Counted from the first letter of the stretch, positions 9,236-18,957 are shown. The stretch: 64,000 nucleotides of DNA from Sphingomonas aerolata (GCF_003046295.1 NZ_PZZN01000003.1:806001-870000); one strand, 5' to 3'. Made by a program: numbers and translations. The notes: a model not told the origin generated them from the sequence alone.

Positions 9236-9901
9236 TCAGCGCCCCAGCGGCGACTGGGCGTAACCGGCGAGCAGGGCCGCGACATCGTCATAGATCGCGA
9301 CCGCGCCCGCGGCATTCAGCCGCTCGTCACTGAACTTGCCCGATCGGACACCAACCGCGGCGATCCCGCATTTGGCCGCTGCCTCGATGTCATAGGGCGT
9401 ATCGCCGACGACGATCACCTCTGCAGGATCGATCCCCGGCAGCGCCTTCAGCGCGGTCGCAAAAATGTCCGGGGCGGGTTTGGTGCGCTCGACGTCGTCG
9501 CTGCTCGTCGTCGCGCCGATCAGATCACGCGCCTCGAGCAGCGCGATGTAATGCTCGAGCTCCGATCCCGACGCAGACGAGGCGAGCACGACCTGCTGCC
9601 CAAGACCATGCGCGTGCGCCAGCAGATCATGCGCGCATGCAAACGGCTTGGCGGTCTCCAGATATTTTGCCTTAAAGATCGCGCCATGCGTATCCCCTAG
9701 CTTTTCTTGCTCGTCTGTGTCGGCACCCGGCAACAGGGTCGGCACGAGCATGTCGGTCCCCTTGCCGATCTGATCGTGGATCACCTGCCGGTCGAAGGAC
9801 GCCCCGACGCCTGCAAAGGCCTCCTCCCAGGCTAGCACATGCATGTCATTGGTATCGACCAGCGTGCCGTCAATGTCGAAGAGGATGGCCTTGATTTGCA
9901 T
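9236..9901 (-). CDS. HAD family hydrolase, phosphoglycolate-phosphatase / beta-phosphoglucomutase-like
   Basis: A 221-residue haloacid-dehalogenase-fold hydrolase. Motif I is FDIDGTLVDTND (nucleophile Asp 9, acid Asp 11), motif II is around LASSASGSE, the motif III Lys is in ERTKPAPDIF, and motif IV is VVGDTPYDIEAA. The helical cap sits between motifs I and II. Such enzymes dephosphorylate small sugar phosphates or isomerise them; the sequence alone does not fix the substrate. It is the first gene of a probable two-gene unit with the SDR. Confidence 0.9.
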   Translation of the reverse strand: MQIKAILFDIDGTLVDTNDMHVLAWEEAFAGVGASFDRQVIHDQIGKGTDMLVPTLLPGADTDEQEKLGDTHGAIFKAKYLETAKPFACAHDLLAHAHGLGQQVVLASSASGSELEHYIALLEARDLIGATTSSDDVERTKPAPDIFATALKALPGIDPAEVIVVGDTPYDIEAAAKCGIAAVGVRSGKFSDERLNAAGAVAIYDDVAALLAGYAQSPLGR

Positions 9902-10440
9902 AGTTCAATCCCGGGTCTGACGTCGTGTATTCGCCAACCAGCACGCCAGCGCCGTGACAGGCGTGGCGCTAAGCGTCGGCAAGAGATGATGATATCCAAA
10001 CGGTTGACTGTCCGAATTGGCCCCGTCGACGGCGAATTTGACGGTGCGCACTGCGCTTAACCGAGCATCCAACCCTGTCTCCATCGTACCGCGACATCCT
10101 TTCGCACGCGGTTTTCGCTAGGAAGGACCCCCGAATGATCGTGGCTTTCGGGAATTTTCCAATGATATCCTGTCTTTACCTACCCTGATAAGGATCAATA
10201 CGAAATATACCCGTCGAATTCTGGAAATCGTCAGGAACGATGAGGAGGTTCGGATCGCTATGTCTCCATCAATATCCAAAGCTTGACGGCACGACGCCCA
10301 ACTGAACCACGCTGACCAACGCCTTTGCTGGCATCGCGAAGTCTATCGTCCGTCGGGCTTGGTCTACTGCTTATTATTTTTGACGGCGTAATGTACTCTT
10401 CGAAAGTGCGGCACGCCAATTAAAAGACGGAGACTTTCAG
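9902..10440. other. Gene-free, relatively AT-rich intergenic region
   Basis: About 540 bases between divergent HAD and alcohol dehydrogenase genes. The stretch from about 10130 to 10440 is visibly richer in A and T than the neighbours. I see no open frame with a recognisable product, no tRNA and no convincing repeat. It must hold the promoters of both flanking genes. Confidence 0.5.
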
Positions 10441-11613
10441 ATGCGCGCACTGGTTTGGCATGGAAAAGGCGATGTTCGGGTCGACACTGTCGCGGACCCA
10501 GAGATCAAGCATCCGCGCGACGCGATCATCAAGGTGTCGTCTTGCGCGATCTGCGGGTCCGATCTTCATTTGCTCGACGGGTATCAGCCGACGATGCAGG
10601 CCGGTGACATTCTCGGCCATGAGAATATGGGCGTCGTCGTCGCACTGGGCTCCGAGGTCACCAACCTGAAGATCGGCGACCGCGTCGTCGTGCCGTTCAC
10701 GATCAGCTGCGGCGATTGCTTCTTCTGCCGCAAGGGCCTGTTCTCAGCGTGCGAGCGGACCAACCCGAATGCCGAAATGGCGATCAAGGCGATGGGCCAT
10801 TCGCCTGCCGGCCTGTTCGGCTTCAGCCACATGCTCGGTGGGTATTGCGGTGGCCAGGCAGAGTATCTGCGCGTGCCGATGGCCGATATCGGCCCGATCA
10901 AGGTGCCCGACAACGTCACCGACGATCAGGCTCTGTTCCTCTCCGACATCTTCCCGACGGGCTATATGGCCGCCGAGAATGCGAACATCGAAGAGGGCGA
11001 CACCGTGGCGATCTGGGGCTGCGGTCCGGTCGGCCAGTTCGCGATCCGATCGGCGCTGATGCTCGGCGCAGGCCGCGTGATCGCGATCGACGAGGTGCCC
11101 GAGCGTCTGGCGATGGCCGAGGCCGGCGGTGCGGAGACGATCAACTTCGCCGAGGTCGACAGCGTCTATGACGAACTCCAGTTCCGCACCAAGGGCCGCG
11201 GCCCGGACAGCTGCATCGACGCCGTCGGTGCAGAGGCTTCGGGTCATGGCGCGATGGATGCCGTGATCGACAAGGTGAAGGCGGCGACGTTCCTCGCTAC
11301 CGACCGCGTGCATGTCCTGCGCGAGGCGATCATGAGCTGCCGGATGGGTGGCACGGTCTCGATCCCCGGCGTCTATGTCGGGATGGGTGACAAGATCCCG
11401 ATCGGCGCGATGATGAACAAGGGGCTGACGATCAAGACCGGCCAGACGCATGTCCAGGCTTACACGAAGCCGCTGCTGGCGCGCATCGAAGCCGGCGACA
11501 TCGACCCGAGCTTTGTCGTGACGCACCCGGCGAGCCTCGAGGATGCGCCCGAAATGTATCAGAAGTTCCGCGACAAGCAGGACGGCGTCATCAAGGTCGT
11601 GCTGCGGCCGTAA
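10441..11613 (+). CDS. Zinc-dependent alcohol dehydrogenase (formaldehyde-dehydrogenase-like subgroup)
   Basis: A 390-residue medium-chain dehydrogenase. Catalytic zinc ligands are in AICGSDLH (Cys 38) and ILGHENMG. The structural-zinc cluster is [17 protein letters not shown], and the Rossmann motif is [14 protein letters not shown]. The long insertion after the structural zinc and the [16 protein letters not shown] C-terminal region match glutathione-independent formaldehyde-dehydrogenase-like proteins rather than simple ethanol dehydrogenases. The natural substrate is unknown. The genes that follow (a disordered Gly-rich protein and a DUF892 protein) are typical stress-regulated accessories, so this enzyme may belong to the general stress response. 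Confidence 0.9.
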   Translation: MRALVWHGKGDVRVDTVADPEIKHPRDAIIKVSSCAICGSDLHLLDGYQPTMQAGDILGHENMGVVVALGSEVTNLKIGDRVVVPFTISCGDCFFCRKGLFSACERTNPNAEMAIKAMGHSPAGLFGFSHMLGGYCGGQAEYLRVPMADIGPIKVPDNVTDDQALFLSDIFPTGYMAAENANIEEGDTVAIWGCGPVGQFAIRSALMLGAGRVIAIDEVPERLAMAEAGGAETINFAEVDSVYDELQFRTKGRGPDSCIDAVGAEASGHGAMDAVIDKVKAATFLATDRVHVLREAIMSCRMGGTVSIPGVYVGMGDKIPIGAMMNKGLTIKTGQTHVQAYTKPLLARIEAGDIDPSFVVTHPASLEDAPEMYQKFRDKQDGVIKVVLRP

Positions 11614-11620
11614 CCCTGCC

Positions 11621-11655
11621 CCACCCCGGTCCGCTCGGCATGCCAATCGGGGTGG
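11621..11655 (+). terminator. Possible hairpin after alcohol dehydrogenase
   Basis: CCACCCCG at 11621-11628 pairs with CGGGGTGG at 11648-11655 across a 19-base loop. Without a T run it is a weak candidate. Confidence 0.3.
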
Positions 11656-11690
11656 CCGCTTCCTATCCACGACCGTCACGAGGAGTTTCC

Positions 11691-12155
11691 ATGAGCGACA
11701 AGGTTCATACCCCCGTCCCGGGCAATCCCGCGAGCAAGGGCGCGCCGGATGGCGTCTCGGAGTCGCCTCGCAGCGATACCGACGGCCGCGTTCACGGTCG
11801 CAGCGACGGCGGTGAGAGCGCGGGCGGCGCCTATCCCAACCCGCACGAAGGCAAGATCGACGCCGATACCAGCCCCGCGTCGCAGGGCGGCCAGACGGAC
11901 ATCGCCTATCATGGCGGCGGTCAGGCGGGTGAAGACGGGGGCAGCGCCGGCAACGCCGTCGCCGGCTCCAGCGGCGGCGGCGGCACGACGATCGCGGCCG
12001 ACCCCGATGCCGATCGGACCCCGCACTCGATCGCGGCCGAGCATGGCACGATCAAGGTCGTCGAGACGTCCGGTATCGCCGAGGCCGAGGCGACGGGCAA
12101 GGTCGGCACCGATGCACGCTATGAGCACGAACAGGCAAAGCCCGGCGCCGGCTGA
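11691..12155 (+). CDS. Hypothetical Gly/Asp-rich, probably disordered protein
   Basis: A 154-residue protein with no recognisable fold. It is rich in Gly, Ser, Ala, Asp and His, contains a run of Gly (SSGGGGTTIAAD), has no hydrophobic segment and ends in a charged tail. The start is the ATG at 11691, preceded by a good GAGGAG element; an in-frame ATG at 11640 is not needed. The composition resembles hydrophilin-like stress proteins, which stay soluble and protect other molecules during drying. That function is an inference from composition and from the DUF892 gene just downstream. Confidence 0.7.
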   Translation: MSDKVHTPVPGNPASKGAPDGVSESPRSDTDGRVHGRSDGGESAGGAYPNPHEGKIDADTSPASQGGQTDIAYHGGGQAGEDGGSAGNAVAGSSGGGGTTIAADPDADRTPHSIAAEHGTIKVVETSGIAEAEATGKVGTDARYEHEQAKPGAG

Positions 12156-12238
12156 CGCCAGGACGGCACGCTACCCCCTTATTCAACGTCAACCACGCCA
12201 CCGGACATTTCGTCTGGTGGTCCAGCAAGGACCATCCC

Positions 12239-12742
12239 ATGTCTGCACCTGAAGATCTGAAAGACATCTACACCGACGAGCTGAAGGACCTGTGGTCGGC
12301 GAACGACCAGATGAAGAAGGTCCTGAAGAAGATCACGTCGAAGGCCAGCGATGCCGCGCTGAAGGACATGCTGACCAAGTCGCAGGCGGATATCGAGAAG
12401 CATACCGATCTCCTCAAGGAACTGATCGCGTCGAACGACGAGAAGGTCTCGAAGGAGCATTGCAAGGGCATGGAAGGGCTGGTTGCCGAAGCCACCAAGC
12501 ATGTCGTCGAAGAGGGTCCGTCAAAGGGTCCGCTGCTCGATGTCATGATCATCGCCCAATATCAGCGGATGACGCATTACGGGATCGCCGGTTTCGGCAC
12601 GGCCGCAGCCTATGCCAAGGCGCTGGGTCTCAAGAATGATCACAAGGCGCTGAACGCGGCCACCAAGGACATTTACGGTGGCGACGAATATATGACGAAG
12701 CTCGCCGAGACGAGCGTCAACATCGACGCGGAAGACGCCTGA
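12239..12742 (+). CDS. DUF892 (YciE/YciF) ferritin-like protein
   Basis: A 167-residue all-helical protein of the YciE/YciF (DUF892) family. The family start is clear (LKDIYTDELKDLWSANDQM), and Glu/His residues expected to bind a di-iron centre recur in each helix: E15, the EKHTDLLKEL helix, and IIAQYQRMTHYGIAGFGTA. The members are stress-induced and structurally related to ferritins and rubrerythrins; a ferroxidase or oxygen-scavenging role is usually proposed but not firmly shown. It follows the disordered protein by 83 bases and is closed by a strong hairpin. Confidence 0.92.
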   Translation: MSAPEDLKDIYTDELKDLWSANDQMKKVLKKITSKASDAALKDMLTKSQADIEKHTDLLKELIASNDEKVSKEHCKGMEGLVAEATKHVVEEGPSKGPLLDVMIIAQYQRMTHYGIAGFGTAAAYAKALGLKNDHKALNAATKDIYGGDEYMTKLAETSVNIDAEDA

Positions 12743-12746
12743 AACG

Positions 12747-12776
12747 ATCGCCCGCCGGCTCACCCCGGCGGGCGAT
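12747..12776 (+). terminator. Hairpin after the DUF892 gene
   Basis: A perfect 12-bp GC-rich stem (ATCGCCCGCCGG / CCGGCGGGCGAT) with a 6-base loop begins 4 bases after the stop codon. Confidence 0.6.
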
Positions 12777-12808
12777 GTCCTGCCCCGTAGACGACGGACG
12801 CGACAGTC

Positions 12809-13087
12809 ATGACCACCTACCCCTTGAGCGAGCCGGCCCGGATCTTCGCTGACGCATCGTCCGCCGGCGCGACACCGACGGAAGTCGGACGCGGAACGCT
12901 CGAGGCGTGCGTCGATATCGTCGCTGGCCTGTCGGAGGCGCGGCAGCGTTCCGTCGCTATCCATATGGACGCTCTCGACCTCCGCTTCGATGCGCGGGAG
13001 ATCGGCGAACTCCTCCACTATCTCCGCACGGAAAAACCAGGTCTTTCAAACGCGGAAATCACCGAGATCAAGGTCGCCGACCAGTAG
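12809..13087 (+). CDS. Hypothetical 92-residue protein
   Basis: An ATG-started frame of 92 codons, coded on the strand of its neighbours and sitting between a terminator and the glycosylase gene. The C-terminal part (ALDLRFDAREIGELLHYLRTEKPGLSNAEITEIKVADQ) looks like a folded helical domain. I recognise no family. The ribosome binding site is weak. The stop precedes the downstream gene's ATG by 136 bases. Confidence 0.5.
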   Translation: MTTYPLSEPARIFADASSAGATPTEVGRGTLEACVDIVAGLSEARQRSVAIHMDALDLRFDAREIGELLHYLRTEKPGLSNAEITEIKVADQ

Positions 13088-13223
13088 CGACAAAGGCGCT
13101 CGCGGCGTTCCGCGATTGCCTGTACGCCCCGCGTCTTCCGGATCACACGGACTACGCCGTAGCCCGGCGGGGGCAACCGCGGTGACATTGACCGTCGCTG
13201 TCATTTGCGACCATCATCACCAC

Positions 13224-14396
13224 ATGATCATCTCGCAGGCCGATGCGCGCCGCATTGCCCTTGCAGCCCAGGGGTTCGACCGTCCACTGCCGTCTCGGGT
13301 CACGGCGGCGCATGTCCGCAAGGTCGCCGATCGGACGGGCCTTTTCCAGATCGACAGCGTCAACGTGCTGGCCCGTGCGCATTACCTGCCACTGTTTTCC
13401 CGGCTTGGCGGCTACGACCGGGCGCTGCTCGAGCGCGCCGCCTGGGGCCCGAAGCCGCATCGCCGGTTCTTCGAATATTGGGCGCATGAGGCGTCGCTGC
13501 TGCCGCTCGAGCTTCATCCGCTGCTGCGATGGCGGATGGCCCGCGCTGAACGAGGCGAGATCGGCTACGCCGCGCTTCGCCGCTTTGCGACAGAGCATCG
13601 CAGCGAAGCCGACGCCGTGCTGGCGCGCATCGCAGCCGAGGGCCCCCTGACCGCCGCCGATTTCGAAAACGGGACGAGCCGCAGCGGCTGGTGGGAATGG
13701 AGCGACGTCAAACACGCGCTAGAATGGCTGTTCTGGTCGGGCCGGATCACGACGGCGACGCGGCGCGGCAGTTTCGCGCGGGTCTATGACCTGCCCGAGC
13801 GGGTGCTGCCCCCTGCCGTGCTCGCCATGCCCACGCCGAGCGTCGCCGAGGCGCAGCGGGCGCTGATCGAGCGGAGCGCCCGCGCGCTCGGCATCGCGAC
13901 CGCTGCCGAGTTGCGTGATTATTTCCGGCTGAAGCCCGTCGAGGCGGATCATGCCATTGCCGATCTGGTCGAGGATCAGGTGTTGGTGCCCGTCCGCGTG
14001 GACGGCTGCAGCCAGAAGGTCTGGCTCCACCGCGACGCCGCGGTGCCCCGCCGGGTGCGCGGTGCGGCCTTGCTGGCACCCTTCGATCCGCTGATCTGGG
14101 AACGCGGCCGCACCGAACGCCTGTTCGGCTTCCGGTACCGTATCGAGATCTATGTGCCGCAGGCGCAACGCACCCACGGCTATTATGTGCTGCCCTTCCT
14201 GATGGACGAGGCGTTGGTCGCGCGGGTCGATCTCAAGGCGGACCGGCAAGCGGGCGCGCTGCTGGCGAAGCGCATAACGTTCGAACCGGGGGCGCCCGAC
14301 GACACGCTGCCGCGCCTGCAGGTCGAGTTGGAGCGGATGGCGCAATGGCTCGGCCTGTCTGACGTTCGTGTCGGCGACATCATCCGCCCCGCGTGA
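13224..14396 (+). CDS. YcaQ/AlkZ-like DNA glycosylase (HTH_42 winged-helix family)
   Basis: A 390-residue protein of the HTH_42 (formerly DUF1006) family, whose studied members YcaQ and AlkZ remove bulky alkylated bases and unhook DNA crosslinks. Near the N-terminus, LFQIDSVNVLARAHYLPLF carries the Q-I-D form of the catalytic Q-x-D/Q motif, matching the broad-specificity YcaQ type rather than the Q-x-Q of AlkZ. A winged-helix region (RRFFEYWAHEASLLP) and the conserved PFDPLIWERGRTERLFGF near the end are present. I chose the ATG at 13224, where family similarity starts; the frame is open to 12990 but that extension is low-complexity. It stands alone, with no toxin biosynthesis genes nearby. 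Confidence 0.88.
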   Translation: MIISQADARRIALAAQGFDRPLPSRVTAAHVRKVADRTGLFQIDSVNVLARAHYLPLFSRLGGYDRALLERAAWGPKPHRRFFEYWAHEASLLPLELHPLLRWRMARAERGEIGYAALRRFATEHRSEADAVLARIAAEGPLTAADFENGTSRSGWWEWSDVKHALEWLFWSGRITTATRRGSFARVYDLPERVLPPAVLAMPTPSVAEAQRALIERSARALGIATAAELRDYFRLKPVEADHAIADLVEDQVLVPVRVDGCSQKVWLHRDAAVPRRVRGAALLAPFDPLIWERGRTERLFGFRYRIEIYVPQAQRTHGYYVLPFLMDEALVARVDLKADRQAGALLAKRITFEPGAPDDTLPRLQVELERMAQWLGLSDVRVGDIIRPA

Positions 14397-14447
14397 TGCG
14401 CGATGCCGCGATCGCAGGATTGCCGCCAAAGGTCAGTGGCCGATCGA

Positions 14448-15392
14448 TCAGAATGTCACGACCACACTGACGGTATCCTGGTAGCTTCCCGCCGTTGGCG
14501 TGACCTGCGCCTGATTGATCCTGGCGACATAGGGATAGGTTCTGACCGGGGTCAGGCTGCCCGTTCCGGGGCTTGCGCCGGTAAGCGGGTTGGCTTCGTT
14601 CCAGACGGTGACGCCATCCGCATGATAGATCTGATACTGCAACGTCGCGCCCGCGCCGCTGGTCATCTGCCGCCACGCCGCGCCCGTGCCGGCGCCGCCG
14701 GGTGTGAAACCGATCCGGTAGACGGCGTCGCGGGTGCAATCGATCTGGACGGCCGAGGTCACCGGCCCGAACTGCGTAACGAGCGCCGCACTGCCGAAGG
14801 ACAGGTCGGGCGCGGTGATCTTGCAGTCGTTGCCGACCACCAGCGTCACCTGAAGCGTTACGACGACCTTCCCGCTATCATAGCCCGTACAGACGACACC
14901 GAGCACATTCACCCCGTTGCAGACGCTATAGTCCCATTGCACCGTCAGTGTGTCGCTATACGTCCCGGCGGCCACATTGGGAGCCGCCGTCAAACGCGCG
15001 AACAACGGCGTGGTGAAACTGCTTCCACCGCCCTGCAGCGCCAGCAGGCTGCCGCTCATATAGTTGACGGTCGATCCTTGCGTGAACGGCGTGGTGCCGC
15101 TGGCATCTGCCGACACCTGATAGGCGATCGCGTCGGCGCCTTTGACCAGGCGAAACTGGTTGAGGCTGGTGATGGTCGCGCGCGCCGAATTGCCGCCGAT
15201 CAGGGTCAGCACGGACCCCGTACAGGAAAGACCGGCGGATCCGGCAACCTGCGGCACCGTGCCCCCTCGCACGTCGTACGACGACACCGGCGAGAAGGTG
15301 AGTGCCCCGGACGATGTCGTGCAGGCGGCGAATGCAGGGCCCGTGACGATGCTCAGGACCACCAGTGCGAAGAACAGCCGCAGCGACACCAT
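14448..15392 (-). CDS. Spore coat U domain protein, two-domain putative pilus tip adhesin (CsuE-like)
   Basis: A 314-residue secreted protein with a signal peptide (MVSLRLFFALVVLSIVTGPAFA) and two successive SCPU (spore coat protein U) domains, each ending in the family's typical AGTYSDTLTV / AGSYQDTVSVVVTF strand. In Csu-type archaic chaperone-usher pili the two-domain protein is the tip adhesin. Its ATG shares one base with the stop of the usher gene (TGATG), so translation is coupled. I chose this start over an upstream in-frame one inside the usher gene. Several Cys residues per domain fit the disulfide pattern of the family. Confidence 0.88.
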   Translation of the reverse strand: MVSLRLFFALVVLSIVTGPAFAACTTSSGALTFSPVSSYDVRGGTVPQVAGSAGLSCTGSVLTLIGGNSARATITSLNQFRLVKGADAIAYQVSADASGTTPFTQGSTVNYMSGSLLALQGGGSSFTTPLFARLTAAPNVAAGTYSDTLTVQWDYSVCNGVNVLGVVCTGYDSGKVVVTLQVTLVVGNDCKITAPDLSFGSAALVTQFGPVTSAVQIDCTRDAVYRIGFTPGGAGTGAAWRQMTSGAGATLQYQIYHADGVTVWNEANPLTGASPGTGSLTPVRTYPYVARINQAQVTPTAGSYQDTVSVVVTF

Positions 15393-17671
15393 CACCGGCA
15401 CGAGACCGGTCCTATCCGTGACAGCGCCGCGACGTCTGCGGAGACGCCGAACGTCGCCTGGCACACCGTCCCGTCCGACGTCAGCGCGGAGAGTGACACC
15501 TGTTCGCCGACATCCTCCAGATACGCGATGCCGTCCCAGCCGATGGCGACGTCGGGATGTCCCTCACGCCGGACGCGACCGCCCGGCTTGAGCGCCGCCC
15601 CGTTCCTGTCGACGAGCACGGCGAGGATGTTGCGCGTCATGCGAACGTTCAGGCGCACGACGGCGCCACTGCCCTGCCGCACGGCAACCCGCTGCTCCAC
15701 CGCGGACGCGACGTGATTCTCCGACAGCGACAGCGTATCGATCGCGAAGCGGACCGGAAGATAGGGCACGACATTGGGCACGAAGAGATGGCCCTTGCGG
15801 CTCGTCACGCCGACCGGCTGGTTTTCGTAACTGACGCCAACGCCCGCCACGCCAGTCTCGACGACCGCAAAGGCATCGCTTGCCTGGTTGGCGACGAACA
15901 GGCCGCCGTCCATCGCCACGATCGAACCCGATGCGCCAACCCAGGCCGAGCTACGCGCCTGGGCCGTCGCGCCCCCGGCCTGCACTTCGATGAAGGGCGC
16001 GCGCCATGTCCCGGTCACCTGCCCCGATGCCGGCCCCCGGCTTGCCGCTGCTATCCCGGCATCGATGCCAAGGCCGCCATCGGTCGGCGTCGCCCGGGTA
16101 TAACCGACCTGATAGAGATTGCGCCCGGCCGAACGGCTAATCCCGCCGCTGGCCGCATTGCGTCCGAACGGGATGAACAGGCGCAGTTGGGCGCTAGTCG
16201 CGCCCCGTTCGAAATCGCGATCCGCAGTCACGAACAGGTTCGCCCGCGATCCGACCGGACGACCATAGGACAAGGACAGCAGGCGCGAACGTAGCGTGAG
16301 TTCGTCGACCGATCCCAAGGTTCGCCCCGAAATATACGCAGCCCCCAATGTGCCCAGCCGCGCCAGATTGACGTTGGCGATCGCGCGATAGGTCCGCCGC
16401 CGTGTCGCGGGATTTGCGAGGTCGAAGCTTGCCAGCTCGCGAAAGCCCCTGCTGCGATCGTCATATTGTGCGGCAACGCTGAAGTGACGCGCGGTATAGC
16501 TGTAGCCGAGCGACCAACGATGGCCCACGGCCTGACCCGAACGCGACGCACTGACCGACAGCGCTATGGTGCCAAATCGCCACGGCGCCACGACAAGCCC
16601 GCCCCCAATCTGCCGAAGCCGGGCGGTCGCCTCGGCATGCGCCTCGAGCGTCAGGAACGACGTCATGCCGCGTCGGATCGAGCCATTGGCGGCGAGCGTG
16701 CCGTAATCGAAGTTGCGGATGCCATAGCCTTGGCGGATGGCGCCGGCTTCGGCTGCAAAATCGGTGAGCCCGGCGCGCAGCAGCGTCGACGAGACGTAGA
16801 AGGGGATCGTGGTCGCGATCTGCCGGCCCACGGCGTCCGTCGTGACGATCACGGCCTCGCCAGCGCCGTTGATCGACGGGACATCCTGCAGCACGAACCG
16901 ACCGGGCGCGACGTCCGCGCCCTGCTGCCGATAGCCGTCGACGAACAGGTCCACCGCCGACGGCACCGCCGCCTTGCCCGCAAAGCTCGGCAGCGGCATC
17001 GTCAACAGGTCCGGCCGCGTATTGAAATCGCGCGTAAGCTGCAAACCACCCAGCCGGACAGACGTGCTCCAGGGCAAGGACCGCGTGATCAGGTCACCCG
17101 CCGTGACGGTCAGCGCGCGATCCTCGTTGATGAATCTCGCATGCGTATCGTAGCGCAGATAGCCGCCGATGCGGGACCCGACCCGCAGCACGCCGGAATT
17201 GGACAGCGTCGCGACCGGCCCGAACAGCCGCTGTTCGGACCATAAGGAGGCAAGGGAGCCTCCGTCGGCGCGCTGCGCATAGAACTGGTAGTTGACCATC
17301 GCGCCCCAGCTGGCGAGCGTGGCGGCGCGGGGCCTGTCACCCGCGGCGATCCGGGTGGTCGGTAGAAATTCGGGCGCGGTTTCGAGATGGAGCGCCTGGA
17401 GCGCGGCATCATAGCGGGCGCGGGTGTGCGGCAGCGACGCGACGTCGCGCTCCGTCCCTCCGCCCTCCCCCTCAAGCGTCACGCCATTTCGGCTGAGCGC
17501 CTCGGTCGGCACGAGCATGCGTGTGCCGACGATCCGCAGCGGCACCAGGTCACCGGTGGCACGGCCGTTCACCACCAGCTCGACGAACAGCTGCTGCACC
17601 GGGTCACCCGCGCGTGCCATTTGTGGCAGGCAGACCAGCATGGTCGTCAGCAGGAGCGCACCGCGGATCAT
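15392..17671 (-). CDS. Fimbrial outer-membrane usher (archaic/Csu type)
   Basis: A 759-residue outer-membrane usher that receives chaperone-subunit complexes and threads the pilus out. It has a signal peptide (ending about PQMARA), an N-terminal chaperone-binding domain, a long barrel region with usher hallmarks (FVDGYRQQGADVAPGRFVLQDVPSINGAGEAVIVTTDAVGR) and C-terminal domains (RVRREGHPDVAIGWDGIAYLEDV). The size is slightly below classical FimD, as expected for archaic ushers. It lies 15 bases after the chaperone stop and overlaps the tip gene by one base, so chaperone, usher and tip are one transcription unit. Confidence 0.92.
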   Translation of the reverse strand: MIRGALLLTTMLVCLPQMARAGDPVQQLFVELVVNGRATGDLVPLRIVGTRMLVPTEALSRNGVTLEGEGGGTERDVASLPHTRARYDAALQALHLETAPEFLPTTRIAAGDRPRAATLASWGAMVNYQFYAQRADGGSLASLWSEQRLFGPVATLSNSGVLRVGSRIGGYLRYDTHARFINEDRALTVTAGDLITRSLPWSTSVRLGGLQLTRDFNTRPDLLTMPLPSFAGKAAVPSAVDLFVDGYRQQGADVAPGRFVLQDVPSINGAGEAVIVTTDAVGRQIATTIPFYVSSTLLRAGLTDFAAEAGAIRQGYGIRNFDYGTLAANGSIRRGMTSFLTLEAHAEATARLRQIGGGLVVAPWRFGTIALSVSASRSGQAVGHRWSLGYSYTARHFSVAAQYDDRSRGFRELASFDLANPATRRRTYRAIANVNLARLGTLGAAYISGRTLGSVDELTLRSRLLSLSYGRPVGSRANLFVTADRDFERGATSAQLRLFIPFGRNAASGGISRSAGRNLYQVGYTRATPTDGGLGIDAGIAAASRGPASGQVTGTWRAPFIEVQAGGATAQARSSAWVGASGSIVAMDGGLFVANQASDAFAVVETGVAGVGVSYENQPVGVTSRKGHLFVPNVVPYLPVRFAIDTLSLSENHVASAVEQRVAVRQGSGAVVRLNVRMTRNILAVLVDRNGAALKPGGRVRREGHPDVAIGWDGIAYLEDVGEQVSLSALTSDGTVCQATFGVSADVAALSRIGPVSCR

Positions 17672-17686
17672 GGCGTGTCGGACGGA

Positions 17687-18424
17687 TCAACGCGCTGCAA
17701 GGCGCTGATCGGCGCCATTGACGTTTGCGATGATCTGACTAGTGTCCGGCACGCCGTCCGGTACCGGCCAGCGCATGGTCTGACCCGCAAGGACATAACC
17801 CGCGAGCCCCGAAGCAAGACTGGTCTTCTTGTCGTCCGCCGTCCGGATATCGACGAGGCGCGCATGCAGCATGCCGGTATTGCGGATCGCCAGCGTCCGA
17901 CCGCTGCCGCTCCGTTCCACCGTCGCGGTCAGTTCGGGCTTGGCCGCGGTGACGGACCCCGCATAGGTGAAGAGCGGAACCGAATAGCGCATCTGTACCG
18001 CAAGCTCGGCCGCCGGCAGCCGGCTCGCATTCGGCGCGTTCGCGGTGGGGATTTCGTCGATCAACAGGCGGTAGCTGCGCTCCCCCGGGCCGGTCTGGTC
18101 GTTCGCCGCGACAGCAGGCCGCTCGCGCCGCAGCACACGGATCATCTGCCGTTCCCCCGCCGGGATGACCGCGATCGGCGGGCTGGCAACGATCTCGTCC
18201 TGGTCGTCGTACAGATCGCCCTGCGGACCCTGCGACCAGCGCAAAGTCCGGACCTGCATCGTGATCGGTTCGTTACCCTTGTTCTCGATCCACAGCGCGG
18301 TCGCGCGCTCGGTGGCGGCGATTTTCGGATCGACCGGCCAGATGATGACCGCCGCGGCTCGGCTGGTGCCCGGCAGCAGCAGGAGCGGCGAGACGATGGC
18401 GGTCAAGATACGCAGGATCTTCAT
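17687..18424 (-). CDS. Periplasmic pilus chaperone (PapD-like, CsuC type)
   Basis: A 245-residue periplasmic chaperone with signal peptide (MKILRILTAIVSPLLLLPGTSRA). The two Ig-like domains carry family features: ATALWIENKGNEPITMQVRTLRW in the first strands and the conserved RMIRVLRR-like site (QMIRVLRRERP) that anchors subunit C-termini, followed by SYRLLIDEIP. It holds and folds U-domain subunits by donor-strand complementation before delivery to the usher. It is third in the operon, 17 bases after the second subunit gene. Confidence 0.92.
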   Translation of the reverse strand: MKILRILTAIVSPLLLLPGTSRAAAVIIWPVDPKIAATERATALWIENKGNEPITMQVRTLRWSQGPQGDLYDDQDEIVASPPIAVIPAGERQMIRVLRRERPAVAANDQTGPGERSYRLLIDEIPTANAPNASRLPAAELAVQMRYSVPLFTYAGSVTAAKPELTATVERSGSGRTLAIRNTGMLHARLVDIRTADDKKTSLASGLAGYVLAGQTMRWPVPDGVPDTSQIIANVNGADQRLAAR

Positions 18425-18441
18425 GACTTGTCCTTGCTGCA

Positions 18442-18957
18442 TCACCAGGTGACGGTGATGCGAACCACATCGGAATATCGCCCCGCTGCCACGCTGCGCT
18501 GAACGACGGCACGGGCCTGGACGGGAACGGAGAGTCGCGACGTCCCGAGCGGGAATGCCAGCGCGATCGCCTGCGACGTCCAGGGCGTCTGACTGCCGTT
18601 CGCGAACAGCTGATAGGGCATGCGATCGGCAGGCCGGGTTGCGTGGACGAGCTGGCGCACCCCGTTGGACGGCTGACTGCCATTGTCCGCGGTGAGGGTG
18701 ACGCTCATTCCCGGGGTGCAGTCGATCTGCAATCCGGCGGCAACCGCGGTGACCAGGCTGCCTTGCGCGGCTCCCCCATCGACCCCGTTCACCGACCCGA
18801 GGTCGATCGATCCCCAACTGCCCCCGGTATCGGCGCTGATCGCGCAACCATTGGCGATGACCGCGCCGACCCTGAAGGTGCGGCTGGTCTCGGCCATGCT
18901 CCCCGACGCACAGCCTGCAATCGCCGACACCGCGAGGAAAGCCCGGACGGCGCGCAC
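18442..18957 (-). CDS. Spore coat U domain protein, pilus subunit
   Basis: A 171-residue secreted single SCPU-domain protein: signal peptide (MRAVRAFLAVSAIAGCASGSMA), Cys pairs around NGCAIS and IDCTPGM, then the family C-terminus (VAAGRYSDVVRITVTW). It is likely a minor or adaptor subunit, second in the operon and only 5 bases after the first subunit gene. A Cys within the signal region (GCASGS) could hint at a lipoprotein but the spacing is not convincing. Confidence 0.87.
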   Translation of the reverse strand: MRAVRAFLAVSAIAGCASGSMAETSRTFRVGAVIANGCAISADTGGSWGSIDLGSVNGVDGGAAQGSLVTAVAAGLQIDCTPGMSVTLTADNGSQPSNGVRQLVHATRPADRMPYQLFANGSQTPWTSQAIALAFPLGTSRLSVPVQARAVVQRSVAAGRYSDVVRITVTW

